Origin: Actinomycetes bacterium
Lineage (GTDB): Bacteria > Actinomycetota > Actinomycetes > Actinomycetales > Actinomycetaceae
Direction of reading: 5' to 3'
NCBI GenBank assembly: GCA_023387755.1
Contig: JAEWHO010000030.1
Span: forward strand, 1 to 64,000
DNA: 64,000 bases
Part shown: one piece after another, positions 27,315 to 37,037 of the stretch
Numbering within the stretch: position 1 is the first letter of the stretch
Layout of the letters: every line of letters starts with the position of its first letter
The notes under the pieces: model-generated
What the model was told of the DNA's origin: nothing
What the model saw: the letters and a program-made list of their open reading frames with translations, nothing else
The model's database searches: none
Program-made: the position numbers and the translations under genes

Positions 27315-28112
27315 ATGAAAATCGCTACCTGGAACGTCAACTCCATCCGCACCCGCATCAACCGCGTTATCGCCTTCCTAGAACGCGAACAGGTAGATGC
27401 GCTTGCAATTCAGGAGCTGAAATGCCGCGAACATCAGTTCCCCTTCGAGGCCTTCACGCAGGCCGGCTATGAAGTCGCGATGGTCGGCTACAACCAGTGG
27501 AATGGGGTCGCAATTGCCTCGCGGATCGGCCTAACAGCCGCCGACCCCGGATTTCCTGGCATGCCCGGGTGGGGCGATGGAGCCGAGAGTGAAGCCCGGG
27601 CGCTATCCGCCGTCGTCGGGAATGACGATAGCGGGAAGGTGGAGATCTGGAGCCTATATGTACCCAACGGCCGCGAACTCGATCACCCGCACTACACCTA
27701 TAAATTGCAGTGGCTGGCGGCGTTAAAAGAATATATGGCGCAGCGGGTGGACGCTGACCCGCAAGCAAAGATTGCCCTCATGGGTGATTGGAATGTGGCA
27801 CCGCTCGATGAGGACGTGTGGTCGATGGAGTTCTTTGCCGGCAAAACCCACGTCAGCGCCCCCGAGCGGGCGGCTTTTAATGCTTTTGGGGAAGCCGGGT
27901 TCACCGAGGTGACGCGCCCGCACGTCACGCAGTACACGTACTGGGATTACCAGCAGCTACGCTTTCCACGCAACGAGGGGATGCGGATCGACTTTGTCCA
28001 GTGCTCGCCAGCCCTCACCCCGCTGGTGACGACCGCGCGGATTGACCGAGATGAACGCAAGGGCAAGGGCGCATCCGACCATGTGCCCGTGATTGTAGAG
28101 CTAGAGTTTTAG
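27315..28112 (+). CDS. xthA: Exodeoxyribonuclease III / AP endonuclease
   Basis: 265 residues of the exonuclease-endonuclease-phosphatase fold. Motifs: ATWNVNSIRTRI (metal Asn), IQELKC (metal Glu), SLYVPNGRE, LMGDWNVAP (Asp-Asn), RIDFVQCSP and the terminal SDHVPVI with catalytic His. It repairs abasic sites and degrades 3' ends. It is divergent from the sugar transporter operon and convergent with the next gene, only five bases away. Confidence 0.94.
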   Translation: MKIATWNVNSIRTRINRVIAFLEREQVDALAIQELKCREHQFPFEAFTQAGYEVAMVGYNQWNGVAIASRIGLTAADPGFPGMPGWGDGAESEARALSAVVGNDDSGKVEIWSLYVPNGRELDHPHYTYKLQWLAALKEYMAQRVDADPQAKIALMGDWNVAPLDEDVWSMEFFAGKTHVSAPERAAFNAFGEAGFTEVTRPHVTQYTYWDYQQLRFPRNEGMRIDFVQCSPALTPLVTTARIDRDERKGKGASDHVPVIVELEF

Positions 28113-28117
28113 GCTCA

Positions 28118-28972
28118 CTAGCGGTTATCGACGAATTCGCAGATACGGGTGTTAAGGTCCGTCCACTTGGCGTGGTGCTCCTTGTTATAGGGTTCAGCCC
28201 CTAGGAATGCCGCCCCGACGCCGCGCTTCGGATCGACCCACGCGAAGGAGCCGGACGCACCAAAATGCCCGAAGGTTTCAGGACTGTGTGCGGGCGAAAG
28301 CCAGTGAGGATCCTTATGGGCGTGGATCTCGAAGCCGAGGCCCCAGGCATTTTCTTTATGCCGCCCGTAACTGGGTACGACGCCGTCGAGCCCAGGGAAT
28401 TGGATCGAGGTGGCGGCGCGGAAACTCTCTGGTGAGACGAGGGTTGGCCGCATCCATTCGCGCACCAGTTCCGCGAGCGCCCGGGCGGTCCCATGAGCCC
28501 CGTAGGCCGGCGACCCGGTGAAGATGAGGTCGGCAATCCCGAGCGGGGTAAGCACCTGTTCATCCACCCAGGTTTGGATGTCGATGCCGGTTTCCTCCTC
28601 GAACCGCTCCCCCATCACTTCGATCCCCACATTGGAGTAGACGCGGTGGCGTTCGGGCCGCTGCGCCGGGTAGCCGGCTTCGAAGGGCAGGCCGGACGCG
28701 TGGGACATCAAATGCCGGATCGTCGCCCCGGGAGCGCGGGGCCCGGCGGGGGCGTCGAGGTCGAGTAGATGCCGGTCGACGGCGATCATCGCCGCGTAGA
28801 CGGCGAGCGGTTTGGTCACGGACGCGAACGGGTAGTCAGTGGTGGTGACCCCTTCTTCATGGAGGATGCCCTCAGCGTCGACGACGACCAGGCCGCAGTC
28901 GAAACTCCACTCGCCCAGGATCGAGATGGCGGGCTCGGCGGATGCTGCGGCGGGCTGGGATGGGTGCGTCAT
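28118..28972 (-). CDS. Serine hydrolase of the beta-lactamase / esterase fold
   Basis: 284 residues without a signal peptide. The nucleophile motif SxxK is seen as SVTK (near residue 52) and the YxN motif as YSNVG (near residue 112), the signature of class C beta-lactamase-like hydrolases (D-alanyl-D-alanine peptidases, esterases). The HLMSHASGLP segment is also conserved. As it seems cytoplasmic, an esterase or amidase role is likelier than antibiotic resistance. TAGGAT lies six bases before the ATG with no ribosome site. It ends five bases from the convergent xthA. Confidence 0.88.
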   Translation of the reverse strand: MTHPSQPAAASAEPAISILGEWSFDCGLVVVDAEGILHEEGVTTTDYPFASVTKPLAVYAAMIAVDRHLLDLDAPAGPRAPGATIRHLMSHASGLPFEAGYPAQRPERHRVYSNVGIEVMGERFEEETGIDIQTWVDEQVLTPLGIADLIFTGSPAYGAHGTARALAELVREWMRPTLVSPESFRAATSIQFPGLDGVVPSYGRHKENAWGLGFEIHAHKDPHWLSPAHSPETFGHFGASGSFAWVDPKRGVGAAFLGAEPYNKEHHAKWTDLNTRICEFVDNR

Positions 28973-28978
28973 GCACCT

Positions 28979-28984
28979 ATCCTA
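28979..28984 (-). promoter_or_regulatory. -10 box of a leaderless promoter (serine hydrolase)
   Basis: Minus-strand TAGGAT, six bases (AGGTGC), then ATG at 28972. Confidence 0.55.
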
Positions 28985-28988
28985 AACA

Positions 28989-29016
28989 GCTCGGCCCTAC
29001 CGAAGCAGGGCCGAGC
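28989..29016 (-). terminator. Terminator of clpB
   Basis: GCTCGGCCCT / AGGGCCGAGC hairpin with an eight-base loop, directly after the clpB stop and overlapping the upstream promoter region of the hydrolase gene. Confidence 0.75.
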
Positions 29017-29021
29017 AGCCG

Positions 29022-31616
29022 TTAGGCGCGCTGGAGGGTGAGCCCATCCTCGGCGCGTTCGACAGCCACCGTATCGCCGTCGTCAACCTCTCCCCCAATA
29101 ATCATGCGGGCCAGAGCGTCACCGATTTGCTGCTGCACCAGGCGGCGCAGCGGGCGGGCGCCGTAGGCCGGATCGTAACCGGCTTCGGCCAGCCAAGCGC
29201 GGGCGTCATCGCTGACCTCCAGGCGAATCCGGCGGGCGCGCAAACGTTGCGCCATCGCCGCCACTTGCAGATCAACAATCCGCGCCAGTTCGGTTTGGCT
29301 GAGCGGATCGAAGATCAGCACTTCATCCAGGCGGTTGAGGAATTCGGGTTTGAACGCCTGCCGTACCGCGGCCATGACGGCCTCGTGTTTGGCGGCGGCG
29401 TCGAGCTCCTCAGAGACGAGGAACTGGGAGCCGAGGTTCGAGGTGAGCACCAAGATGGTATTGCGGAAGTCCACGGTGCGGCCCTGCCCGTCGGTCAGGC
29501 GGCCGTCGTCGAGCACCTGCAGGAGGATATCGAAGACCTCGGGATGGGCTTTTTCCACCTCGTCCAGGAGTACGACCGAGTAGGGACGGCGGCGCACAGC
29601 CTCGGTCAGCTGCCCGCCTTCGTCATACCCGACGTACCCGGGAGGTGCCCCGACCAGGCGGGAGACCGAATGCTTCTCCGAGTATTCGCTCATATCGATC
29701 CGCACGATGGCGTGCTCATCATCGAAGAGGAAATCGGCCAGGGACTTAGCCAGTTCCGTCTTCCCCACCCCGGTGGGGCCGAGGAAGAGGAAAGAGCCAG
29801 TAGGCCGATTCGGGTCCGCTACTCCTGCCCGCGAGCGCCGCACCGCATCGGAGACGGCCTGCACGGCCTTGTGCTGGCCGATCAGGCGTTCGCCAATGAT
29901 CGTTTCCATGCTCAGCAGCTTTTCCATCTCCCCCTGCAGCAGCCGCCCAGTGGGGATACCGGTCCACGATTCTACGACTTCCGCCACTTCACCCGGCCCG
30001 ACTTTCTCAGCGATCATCGGGGCCTGCTCGGTGGGTGCGTCGGCTTCTTCGGCTTCTGCCTGGGCGATCTCCCGCTCAACCGCGGGGATCTCGCCATTTT
30101 GCAGCCGGCCAGCTTCTTCCCACCGGCCCTCACGCATGGCCACATCCAACTGGGTGCGCAACTCGTCGAGCTGCACGCGCAGATCCCCCACCCGGTTGCG
30201 GCCAGCTTTCTCAGCCTCCCACCGGGCGGTCAACGCCCGCAGCTCCTCGGAGCGGTCGGCCAGTTCGGCCCGCACCTTCTCCAGCTGCGCCGCCGTCGTG
30301 GCGTCAGTGTTATCCGGATCGGACTCGGTTAAATACGACTCTTCCATACGCAAGCGGTCCACCTGCCGGGTGAGCACGTCAATCTCCACCGGGGAGGAAT
30401 CTAGTTCCATTCGCAGCCGGGAGGCGGCCTCGTCGATCAGGTCAATGGCCTTATCGGGCAGTTGCCGCCCGCTGATATAGCGGTCAGACAGCTCCGCGGC
30501 TGCCACGAGTGCGCCGTCGGAAATCGTCACTTTATGGTGGGCCTCGTACTTCGGCGCGATCCCACGCAGAATCGCAACGGTATCCTCCACACTCGGCTCA
30601 CCCACAAAGACCTGCTGGAAACGGCGCTCCAGGGCGGGATCTTTTTCGATATTTTCGCGGTATTCGTCCAGGGTGGTGGCCCCGACCATCCGCAGTTCCC
30701 CGCGCGCAAGCATAGGTTTGAGCATATTGCCGGCGTCCATCGCACCCTCGGAGCCGCCGCCCGCACCCACCATGGTGTGGAGCTCGTCGATAAAAGTAAT
30801 AACCTCGCCGTCGGCGCCCTTAATCTCGTTCAGGACAGCCTTGAGGCGTTCCTCGAACTCCCCGCGGTATTTAGCGCCGGCCACCATGGCGGATAGATCC
30901 AGCGCGATGAGGCGTTTATTTTTCAGGGATTCGGGGACGTCTCCGGCCACGATCCGTTGGGCTAGCCCTTCGACGACGGCGGTTTTCCCCACGCCGGGTT
31001 CCCCGATGAGTACCGGATTATTCTTAGTGCGCCGGGACAGTACCTGCACGACGCGGCGAATTTCGCTATCGCGGCCGATGACCGGATCGAGTTTGCCATC
31101 CCGAGCCACTTCGGTGAGGTCTCGCCCGTACTTTTTGAGGGCCTCAAAGGTGCCCTCCGGGTTCGCGGAGGTTACCGGATTGGGGCGAAGCTGCGGCAGC
31201 ACCTGTTCGAGACGGGCCGGATCCGCGCCCGCGCCAGCGAGTAACCGGCCGGCTTCGGAATCGCTGGCTGCCAGGGCCAGCAGGAGGTGTTCAGTAGAGA
31301 CGTACTCGTCGCCCATCTGGCGGGCGCGTTCCCCGGCGTCGCTCAGAACGGTGAGAACTTCACGGGCGGTCTGTGGTTCGGCCACCGAACTCCCCGTGGA
31401 GGACGGCAGGGCGGTTAGGGCTCGCCGTACCCGCGCACCGATTTCGGTACGGGAAGCACCGACGGCTTCGAGCAAGGAGAGGGCGATCCCTTCTTCTTGG
31501 TCGAGCAGGGCGTAAAGCAGGTGCAGGTTGGTGATCTGCGGATTACCCGCAGCCTGCGCGGTTTGCAGGGCAGCCGCAATCGTTTCTTGCGACCGAGTGG
31601 TGTAGCGATCGTTCAT
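29022..31616 (-). CDS. clpB: ATP-dependent chaperone ClpB
   Basis: 864 residues; the hexameric disaggregase that works with DnaK. Two Clp_N repeats, first AAA+ domain with [13 protein letters not shown] and the [15 protein letters not shown]alker B, a middle coiled-coil domain (about 400-530), and a second AAA+ domain with [13 protein letters not shown] and [16 protein letters not shown] lies a few bases before the ATG. A HAIR operator about 90 bp upstream places it under HspR, whose gene is in this window. Confidence 0.97.
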   Translation of the reverse strand: MNDRYTTRSQETIAAALQTAQAAGNPQITNLHLLYALLDQEEGIALSLLEAVGASRTEIGARVRRALTALPSSTGSSVAEPQTAREVLTVLSDAGERARQMGDEYVSTEHLLLALAASDSEAGRLLAGAGADPARLEQVLPQLRPNPVTSANPEGTFEALKKYGRDLTEVARDGKLDPVIGRDSEIRRVVQVLSRRTKNNPVLIGEPGVGKTAVVEGLAQRIVAGDVPESLKNKRLIALDLSAMVAGAKYRGEFEERLKAVLNEIKGADGEVITFIDELHTMVGAGGGSEGAMDAGNMLKPMLARGELRMVGATTLDEYRENIEKDPALERRFQQVFVGEPSVEDTVAILRGIAPKYEAHHKVTISDGALVAAAELSDRYISGRQLPDKAIDLIDEAASRLRMELDSSPVEIDVLTRQVDRLRMEESYLTESDPDNTDATTAAQLEKVRAELADRSEELRALTARWEAEKAGRNRVGDLRVQLDELRTQLDVAMREGRWEEAGRLQNGEIPAVEREIAQAEAEEADAPTEQAPMIAEKVGPGEVAEVVESWTGIPTGRLLQGEMEKLLSMETIIGERLIGQHKAVQAVSDAVRRSRAGVADPNRPTGSFLFLGPTGVGKTELAKSLADFLFDDEHAIVRIDMSEYSEKHSVSRLVGAPPGYVGYDEGGQLTEAVRRRPYSVVLLDEVEKAHPEVFDILLQVLDDGRLTDGQGRTVDFRNTILVLTSNLGSQFLVSEELDAAAKHEAVMAAVRQAFKPEFLNRLDEVLIFDPLSQTELARIVDLQVAAMAQRLRARRIRLEVSDDARAWLAEAGYDPAYGARPLRRLVQQQIGDALARMIIGGEVDDGDTVAVERAEDGLTLQRA

Positions 31617-31704
31617 GCAGAGTCCTTAAAGTATGGTCCGCAACGGCGGGCGTGGTTCAGTATCTGCTTCCTTCAACACCACTACACGCAGTTATATTCC
31701 CAAA

Positions 31705-31725
31705 GTTGAGCTTAGGTGACTCAAC
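31705..31725 (-). promoter_or_regulatory. HAIR operator (HspR site) upstream of clpB
   Basis: GTTGAGC-N7-ACTCAAC, one base per arm away from the CTTGAGT-N7-ACTCAAG HAIR consensus of actinobacteria. Position and partner gene both fit repression by HspR. Confidence 0.85.
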
Positions 31726-31733
31726 CTATGGTT

Positions 31734-33647
31734 TTAAGCGGCTTTTGCCTGCTCCGTCATTGTCGGCACGGCCTCAACCAGGGTGGCAGGCTCCGTTTCG
31801 AGTGCAATCTCGCGTTGCCCGGGCCGCATAGCCCTTAGCGCCCACAGAATACACGCGAGGTCTACCAATTCCTGGGACGCCGCCCCCACGATCGCGGGCA
31901 GGTATCCGGCTACCGCCACTGCCATCAACCCCAGCGACATCGCCACGCCAATCCCGATGGCCTGCAACGCCACCCGGGTGGTGTGCCGCCCAATACTGAC
32001 AGCCACCGCGGCCCGGTGCACATCCTCTTTCATAATGACGACGTCGGCGCTTTCCGAGGCGGCGGAAGCGCCGCGTGCTCCCATGGCCACGCCCACATCG
32101 GCTGCCGCCAATACGGGCGCATCATTAACGCCGTCGCCCACCATCATGACGGGGTGGGCCTCAGTCTGCTGCACGATCCGCAGTTTGTCTTCCGGCAACA
32201 GTCCGCTTTGTACTGACGTGATCCCCACCTGTTCAGCAATCGGCGCTGCCCCGGCAGCACCATCCCCGGTCAGCATCATTACCTCACGCACACTCAGCCG
32301 ATGCAGGTCACTCACGGTACTGGCAGCCTCGGGCCGGACTGTGTCCGCAATAGCGATAGCGCCGGCATAGTGGTCATCGGCTAGGACGTGTACCAGGCTG
32401 GCACCGGCGGGAGCCGGAATGGCGCCCGCCGCGGCGTCGTCGTACTTCCCCACTCGAATCCGCAACTGAGCCTGTTCCACCGTGCCTTCAACGCCCACAG
32501 CCGGGATTTCACTCACCCCGCACACCGAGTAGGTGGGCAGGCGGCGTTGGCGTGCGGCTGCCACGATGGCGGCGGCAAGCGGGTGAGTAGATAGGTTCTC
32601 GACGGCGGCGGCCCACGCGAGGAGGTCGTCAGCGTCGTACCCGGTGCTCGGAAGGATAGCGGTCACCTGGGGTTCGCCGCGGGTGAGGGTTCCAGTTTTG
32701 TCGAATGCCACCGTGCGGATGCGCGAGAGCCGCTCGATAGTGCCGCCGTCTTTGACGATAATGCCGCCGCGGGCGGCACGTGACATCCCACCCATAAACG
32801 CCACCGGCGCGGCGATAAGGAGCGGGCAGGGCGTAGCCACGACAAGCACCTGCGCGGCCCGCAGCGCCTCCCCACTCATCCACCAAGCAAAAGCTGCAAT
32901 CACGAGCGCCGCCACCGTGAACGGAACCGCAATTTTGTCGGCCAAACGGACCATCGGGGAGCGGGATTCGGCGGCCTGTTTCACTAGCGCCATAATCTGC
33001 TGGTACTGCGAATCGGCGGCCCGCGCCGTCGCGCGTACCCGCACCGCTTGGGCACCGTTCACCGCGCCGGACATCACCGTATCCCCACGCACGCGCTCCA
33101 CCGGTAGGGATTCACCGGTGAGGGACGATTCATCCATGGAGGCAGCCGCATCGAGGAGTTCCCCATCGACCGGGACCACATCATTAGGCCGGATCATCAG
33201 GATTTGGCCGACCTCAACGTCCTCAACCGGCACGGTGCGGGTGGTGCCGTCCGCGGTGAGAAGGTGGGCTTCTCGCGGCGCGCGGGAGAGCAGCGCCGTC
33301 AATTCCCCGCGGGCCCGGCCGGCGGCGTAATCCTCCAGCGCTTCCCCGCCGGACAGCATCAGGCAGACGACCAGCGCCGCCCAGTACTCCCCGACCGCCA
33401 CGGTGGCCACAATCGCGACAATGGCGAGGATGTCGATCCCCCACGCGCCCTCCATGAGGTCGCGCACCATCCCGCGGAATTGGTCGGCAGCGACGACGAG
33501 CGCGAATCCGCTCACCCAGACTTGGGCGGCACTCAGATTCCCGACGACGCTCCCCGGCCAGGCGAGTAGCAGGAAGCCGACCGCGGCCACGGCTAGGCAC
33601 GCGATCACCCAGGGGTAGGAGCGCAGGGTGTTCCAAGCCTTTGTCAT
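31734..33647 (-). CDS. Heavy-metal-transporting P1B-type ATPase
   Basis: 637 residues. Conserved parts: actuator TGES, membrane metal motif TPCPLL in the sixth helix, phosphorylation site FDKTGTLT, HP locus STHPLAAAI, and hinge VGDGVNDAP. No N-terminal metal-binding domain (no CxxC), and only two or three hydrophobic segments precede the actuator domain. The TPC motif is neither the CPC of copper/zinc pumps nor the SPC of CoaT pumps, so the metal cannot be named. No metalloregulator is adjacent. A long palindrome lies upstream (33689-33734). Confidence 0.92.
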   Translation of the reverse strand: MTKAWNTLRSYPWVIACLAVAAVGFLLLAWPGSVVGNLSAAQVWVSGFALVVAADQFRGMVRDLMEGAWGIDILAIVAIVATVAVGEYWAALVVCLMLSGGEALEDYAAGRARGELTALLSRAPREAHLLTADGTTRTVPVEDVEVGQILMIRPNDVVPVDGELLDAAASMDESSLTGESLPVERVRGDTVMSGAVNGAQAVRVRATARAADSQYQQIMALVKQAAESRSPMVRLADKIAVPFTVAALVIAAFAWWMSGEALRAAQVLVVATPCPLLIAAPVAFMGGMSRAARGGIIVKDGGTIERLSRIRTVAFDKTGTLTRGEPQVTAILPSTGYDADDLLAWAAAVENLSTHPLAAAIVAAARQRRLPTYSVCGVSEIPAVGVEGTVEQAQLRIRVGKYDDAAAGAIPAPAGASLVHVLADDHYAGAIAIADTVRPEAASTVSDLHRLSVREVMMLTGDGAAGAAPIAEQVGITSVQSGLLPEDKLRIVQQTEAHPVMMVGDGVNDAPVLAAADVGVAMGARGASAASESADVVIMKEDVHRAAVAVSIGRHTTRVALQAIGIGVAMSLGLMAVAVAGYLPAIVGAASQELVDLACILWALRAMRPGQREIALETEPATLVEAVPTMTEQAKAA

Positions 33648-33688
33648 ACCCCTACTGTGCGCTTACACAGCGTCCCTCACAACCTTGC

Positions 33689-33734
33689 TAAGCCTGCCCT
33701 TTTCCGCATGGTTACGCGGAAAAGGGCAGGCTTA
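33689..33734. repeat. Palindrome with conserved loop, copy B
   Basis: Perfect 19-bp inverted repeat around the loop ATGGTTAC, between the amidase and P1B-ATPase genes. The inner TTTTCCGC-loop-GCGGAAAA core and six of eight loop bases match copy A at 8681-8708. No T-run follows, so it may be an operator, REP-like element or U-less terminator. Confidence 0.75.
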
Positions 33735-33845
33735 CCTGGCTGGTTCCTGGGCTGGTTACCCTTACCTTGGCAGCGGCGGGCCAACAGCAGGGGGCGCTAG
33801 CGGGAGGCGTGCGTTGGGGCATGCAGCGTTGGGAGCATACCGGCG

Positions 33846-35324
33846 CTAACGGAATGCGGGCGCGATTAGCGGCCAAGGATCGCGGACTTCCAGCAGCCGC
33901 GCCAAACGCAGGAGCAGCCCCTCCTCACCGGGCCGCACCGCGCCCACATGGACGCCGCACGGCAGCGGGGTATCAGTGGGATGAATAGGCACGGAGATCG
34001 CCGGCGCCCCCGTCATATTCCAAACACTCCCCCACGGTGTAAACCGTTTTTGGGCCTCAAAATCGGCTGCCGGGTCAGCCAGCTGCAGCTGTTCCGGGGG
34101 CACGGCCGGGCTGCTGAGGGTGGGGCTAATAATGACGTCAAACTGCTTCCAGTGCCGGTAGATTTGCCGGCTGAGCCGCTGTAATTCAGTTATTGCCGCC
34201 GCATATTCTTGGCCGCTCACGCCCACCCCTTGTACCCGCAGCCACCGCGTAAGAGGCATGAGCTCACCCTCGCGTTCTGGCGGCACCGGTACACTGGCCG
34301 CCCCCACCGCCCACAGCGGCGTGAAGCTCTCCCACTGTTCGGCAGTGATCGCGCGGCTGGTTTCTTCCACCTCACACCCGGCTGCTTGCACATGCTCGAT
34401 GGCGCGAGTGAGTGCCGCCCGTGTGCCCGGATGTAGCTCCACGTCGGGCACATTCAACGGTTCGGTCAGAACTCCGACTCGCACCGCCCGCCCGTGATGG
34501 CGCGCCAACTCCCCGGCCGCCTCGGCAGCGACCAGCGCGGCTGCCCACCCCTCGCCTTCCCCGCCGGGTGCGGTGAAGTAATCATCCGGCCCGGAGCCGG
34601 CAATCGCGTCCAACGCGAGCGCCGCATCGGTGACGGTGCGAGTAAGCACCCCGTCGGTCACTAGTCCCGGCCCGGCAGTGTTGTAGGGCCCGGGAGACAC
34701 CCGCCCGCGGCTGGGTTTCAGCCCGACGACGCCGCAGCACGCTGCGGGGATGCGGATCGATCCGCCGCCGTCACTGCCGTGGGCCAGGGGCGTGTAGCCG
34801 GCGGCGAGGGCGGCGGCTGCGCCGCCGGAGGAGCCGCCCGCCGTCGTCGATATATCCCACGGATTGCGGGCCGGGCATTGCCCACGTGGCTCGGTATATG
34901 CGGGGAGTCCGAACTCGGGAGTGGTGGTTTTGCCGAGCATCACCGTACCGGCGTCCGCCAAGCGGGCGGCAATACCATCGGTTATCTGGGCCCGGTTTCC
35001 GCGCAGTATTGGCGTACCCGCTTCGAAGGGTTCCCCGGCCACCTGAGTGAGGTCTTTGATGGGGCAGGGCACTCCGAGCAGGGGCCGGGGATCGCCGTCG
35101 TGGATCGCCTGCCGGGCCGTTTCCGCATCCTGCAGTGCGCGCTCCCGGCTCACATGCACGAAAGCACCGGTGAGGTGGTTGGTGTCGTCAATGCGATCTA
35201 GCAAATGCCGGGTGACCTCAACGGGGTCCATATCCCCACGCCGATAGGCGGCGGCGAGTTCACTGGCGGACATGTGGGCGATCTGAGTGGGGAGGTCTCG
35301 CCCTGGCTCAGGTGACACAATCAT
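33846..35324 (-). CDS. Amidase signature family hydrolase
   Basis: About 492 residues of the GatA/AtzF amidase family with the Ser-cisSer-Lys triad: Lys in [11 protein letters not shown], and the Gly/Ser-rich core [17 protein letters not shown] followed by [12 protein letters not shown]. No gatB or gatC is nearby, so a free-standing amidase for small amides is likelier than tRNA amidotransferase. The start is uncertain: the ATG at 35324 lacks a ribosome site and sits right after the upstream terminator; ATG 35273 or a GTG at 35318 are alternatives. Confidence 0.85.
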   Translation of the reverse strand: MIVSPEPGRDLPTQIAHMSASELAAAYRRGDMDPVEVTRHLLDRIDDTNHLTGAFVHVSRERALQDAETARQAIHDGDPRPLLGVPCPIKDLTQVAGEPFEAGTPILRGNRAQITDGIAARLADAGTVMLGKTTTPEFGLPAYTEPRGQCPARNPWDISTTAGGSSGGAAAALAAGYTPLAHGSDGGGSIRIPAACCGVVGLKPSRGRVSPGPYNTAGPGLVTDGVLTRTVTDAALALDAIAGSGPDDYFTAPGGEGEGWAAALVAAEAAGELARHHGRAVRVGVLTEPLNVPDVELHPGTRAALTRAIEHVQAAGCEVEETSRAITAEQWESFTPLWAVGAASVPVPPEREGELMPLTRWLRVQGVGVSGQEYAAAITELQRLSRQIYRHWKQFDVIISPTLSSPAVPPEQLQLADPAADFEAQKRFTPWGSVWNMTGAPAISVPIHPTDTPLPCGVHVGAVRPGEEGLLLRLARLLEVRDPWPLIAPAFR

Positions 35325-35336
35325 GGTGATAAAACA

Positions 35337-35369
35337 CGTGTGCTGACACCGCTGAGGTGTCAGCACACG
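35337..35369 (-). terminator. Terminator after the Tat-secreted protein gene
   Basis: 14-bp arms (CGTGTGCTGACACC / GGTGTCAGCACACG) with a five-base loop, followed on the minus strand by TGTTTTAT. Confidence 0.88.
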
Positions 35370-35425
35370 CTGCTATTAGAGGACACAGGCACCAGCGGAC
35401 GGCCCGAGGGCCGATTGCTGGCAGC

Positions 35426-36211
35426 CTAGCACTTGGCCGGCAGAAGTTTGGCAGCGCTGGTGAATTTCACGAATTCGCAGCTGCCATCAGGGTACGTGGT
35501 GGAGGTGTTATTGCCGCCGGCACCACAGCTGGAGCCATTGGACCCCTCGGCCGCAGTCGCGCCGGACTGGTAGGCCCAGTTAATCTCCGGGAAGCACAGC
35601 TGGTCGCCGGACTTCGCAATGTAGTAGTGCGGCTGATTGCGGGTCTTAGAGGTAGACTTGCGCAGCGGCACTCGCCATTTCAGCGTCCCGCCGGCCCCGC
35701 CGACGCCTGCGGCCTGAATGGTAGAGGTCATGGTGGCACCGGGGACGGCCCCAAAGGCGGCGGAGTCGTAGCCCAGAATCTTAGTGCAGCCATACGTGGC
35801 CCAATCGAAGTCGCGCCGGGCTGAGATCGTGACGATAGTGGTGTTCACCTGACCCGATACGCTGGAGGTCGCGCTGGCGGTCCAGTCACCGTTAGCGGCG
35901 TAAGACAAAATCTCCCTACCCCCGCCCGGGACGACGCCGGGCACGTAGGCGGTGGAACCATCCGCGGTGATGACGATCTCCACGCACTCACCCGCCCGCA
36001 TACTACCCACAAAGGAGTAGTAAAGGCCCATAGTTTGACCGTTGATCGAACCGCCACCATAGTCGATGCGGCACAGGCTTCCCCCGCAAGGCACGGACGC
36101 GGCAGTAACTGGCGCAGTGGATGCCACTGCGATGATGGGCGCGGCCCACGCGGCCCCCTTAGCCAAGGCGCGCCGAGATATCTCCTGAGGGCGATCATGA
36201 GAAACAGACAT
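35426..36211 (-). CDS. Tat-exported protein of unknown function (KGAAW signal family)
   Basis: 261 residues. The N-terminus carries a twin-arginine signal: ISRRALAKGAAWAAP, a hydrophobic stretch and TAAS as the likely cleavage region (near residue 35). The mature part has at least seven cysteines, is rich in Gly, Ser and Thr with beta-strand-like spacing, and matches no domain I recognise. The signal closely resembles those of the two paralogues at 48.7-50.6 kb, but the mature parts do not look alike. AAGGA precedes the chosen ATG; the open frame to 36319 lacks one. Function unknown; a folded surface or secreted protein is the best inference. Confidence 0.8.
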   Translation of the reverse strand: MSVSHDRPQEISRRALAKGAAWAAPIIAVASTAPVTAASVPCGGSLCRIDYGGGSINGQTMGLYYSFVGSMRAGECVEIVITADGSTAYVPGVVPGGGREILSYAANGDWTASATSSVSGQVNTTIVTISARRDFDWATYGCTKILGYDSAAFGAVPGATMTSTIQAAGVGGAGGTLKWRVPLRKSTSKTRNQPHYYIAKSGDQLCFPEINWAYQSGATAAEGSNGSSCGAGGNNTSTTYPDGSCEFVKFTSAAKLLPAKC

Positions 36212-36707
36212 GAAATGTTCCTTCGCAATAAGAATCGTGTGGGTACCGGGCACAGCGGAGAGCTGAACGTCCCGTCCCGCAGAGCCCGAGCGACGCTTAT
36301 TTTCAGCGCTGCTCATCACCTTTAACCATCGCTAATGACCGACCTTAACAAAAACTCAACTACCAGAACACTAGCTAAGACGTTTTTGTAATCACACTTA
36401 GCATTTATTCACATCCACAAGCCCTCGCCCGCCAGAGTTTGCCACACAGGCGGGACTTTTGCCCCATATCACCCGGAAACCCCGGCCCCCTCTCGGGCAA
36501 CCAAGCCGGATTACCCGCACGTGAGATTGGCTTGACAAACCAGCATTCATATGAGCTGATCCCGGTTTGCAAGGTTTTTACCTACATATGCTGGATAAAT
36601 CCCTCAGCCTGTTGGGGGTGAGGTGACCGGCGTGCGTTTATTTTGCGGGCGCGGAATGAACAGGGCATGCTTTAACCACTACATTCGTCAGCGAGGAAGG
36701 ATCCCTC
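36212..36707. other. 496-bp AT-richer intergenic region
   Basis: Upstream of both flanking divergent genes. It has a small CCCGCC/GGCGGG hairpin (36428-36454) followed by ACTTTTG, and a TTGACA at 36532-36537 without a clear -10 box at the right distance. No gene or RNA could be supported. Confidence 0.55.
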
Positions 36708-36959
36708 ATGGGCTTGTCCGATTTTGTTAATAAGGCCAAGGAGCAGCTGAACTCCGACAAGGCTGAGCAGATATCTGACTCTGCGCTCGATAAAGCTGCC
36801 CAGTTCGCCTCCGAAAAAACCGGCGGGAAGTACGACGACAAGATTCAGTCGGCACGCAACGCCATTGATGATCGCATCGGTAACGCCGGCCCCACTCCGG
36901 CCTCCGCTCCGACTGACACCCCGGAAATCCCGCAACAGGGCAGCGAGCCCACCCAGTAA
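36708..36959 (+). CDS. MT0933/Rv0909-like small protein (antitoxin family)
   Basis: 83 residues, small and acidic. The first 55 residues follow the MT0933 pattern: GLSDFVNKAKEQL, a middle helix, then EKTGGKYDDKIQSARNAID. The tail is Pro/Thr-rich. The family is annotated as type II antitoxin after Rv0909, but no toxin gene is beside it here, and such proteins are common and often orphan in actinobacteria, so a stress or structural role is as likely. Good ribosome site AGGAAGGA. Confidence 0.8.
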   Translation: MGLSDFVNKAKEQLNSDKAEQISDSALDKAAQFASEKTGGKYDDKIQSARNAIDDRIGNAGPTPASAPTDTPEIPQQGSEPTQ

Positions 36960-36973
36960 CGCGACGTCCCAGG

Positions 36974-37003
36974 AAGGTGGCGCTGGTTATCCAGCGCCAC
37001 CTT
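36974..37003 (+). terminator. Terminator after the MT0933-like gene
   Basis: 13-bp arms (AAGGTGGCGCTGG / CCAGCGCCACCTT), four-base loop, followed a few bases later by TTTT. Confidence 0.85.
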
Positions 37004-37025
37004 CGTCGTTTTGGGGGCAACCCAC

Positions 37026-37031
37026 TACCCT
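37026..37031 (+). promoter_or_regulatory. -10 box of a leaderless promoter (MFS gene)
   Basis: TACCCT, six bases (AGGCTT), then ATG at 37038; no ribosome site. Confidence 0.55.
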
Positions 37032-37037
37032 AGGCTT

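Noticed and set aside
29127..30332. 401-codon plus-strand frame opposite clpB
   Set aside because: Shadow of ClpB codons; no ribosome site and no domain.
33689..33734. Palindrome considered as a dif/XerCD or parS site
   Set aside because: dif has 11-bp arms with a six-base centre and parS has a fixed 16-bp sequence; neither matches.
36708..37003. Toxin-antitoxin pair at the MT0933-like gene
   Set aside because: The gene is followed by a terminator and preceded by about 500 bp without a gene; there is no toxin partner.
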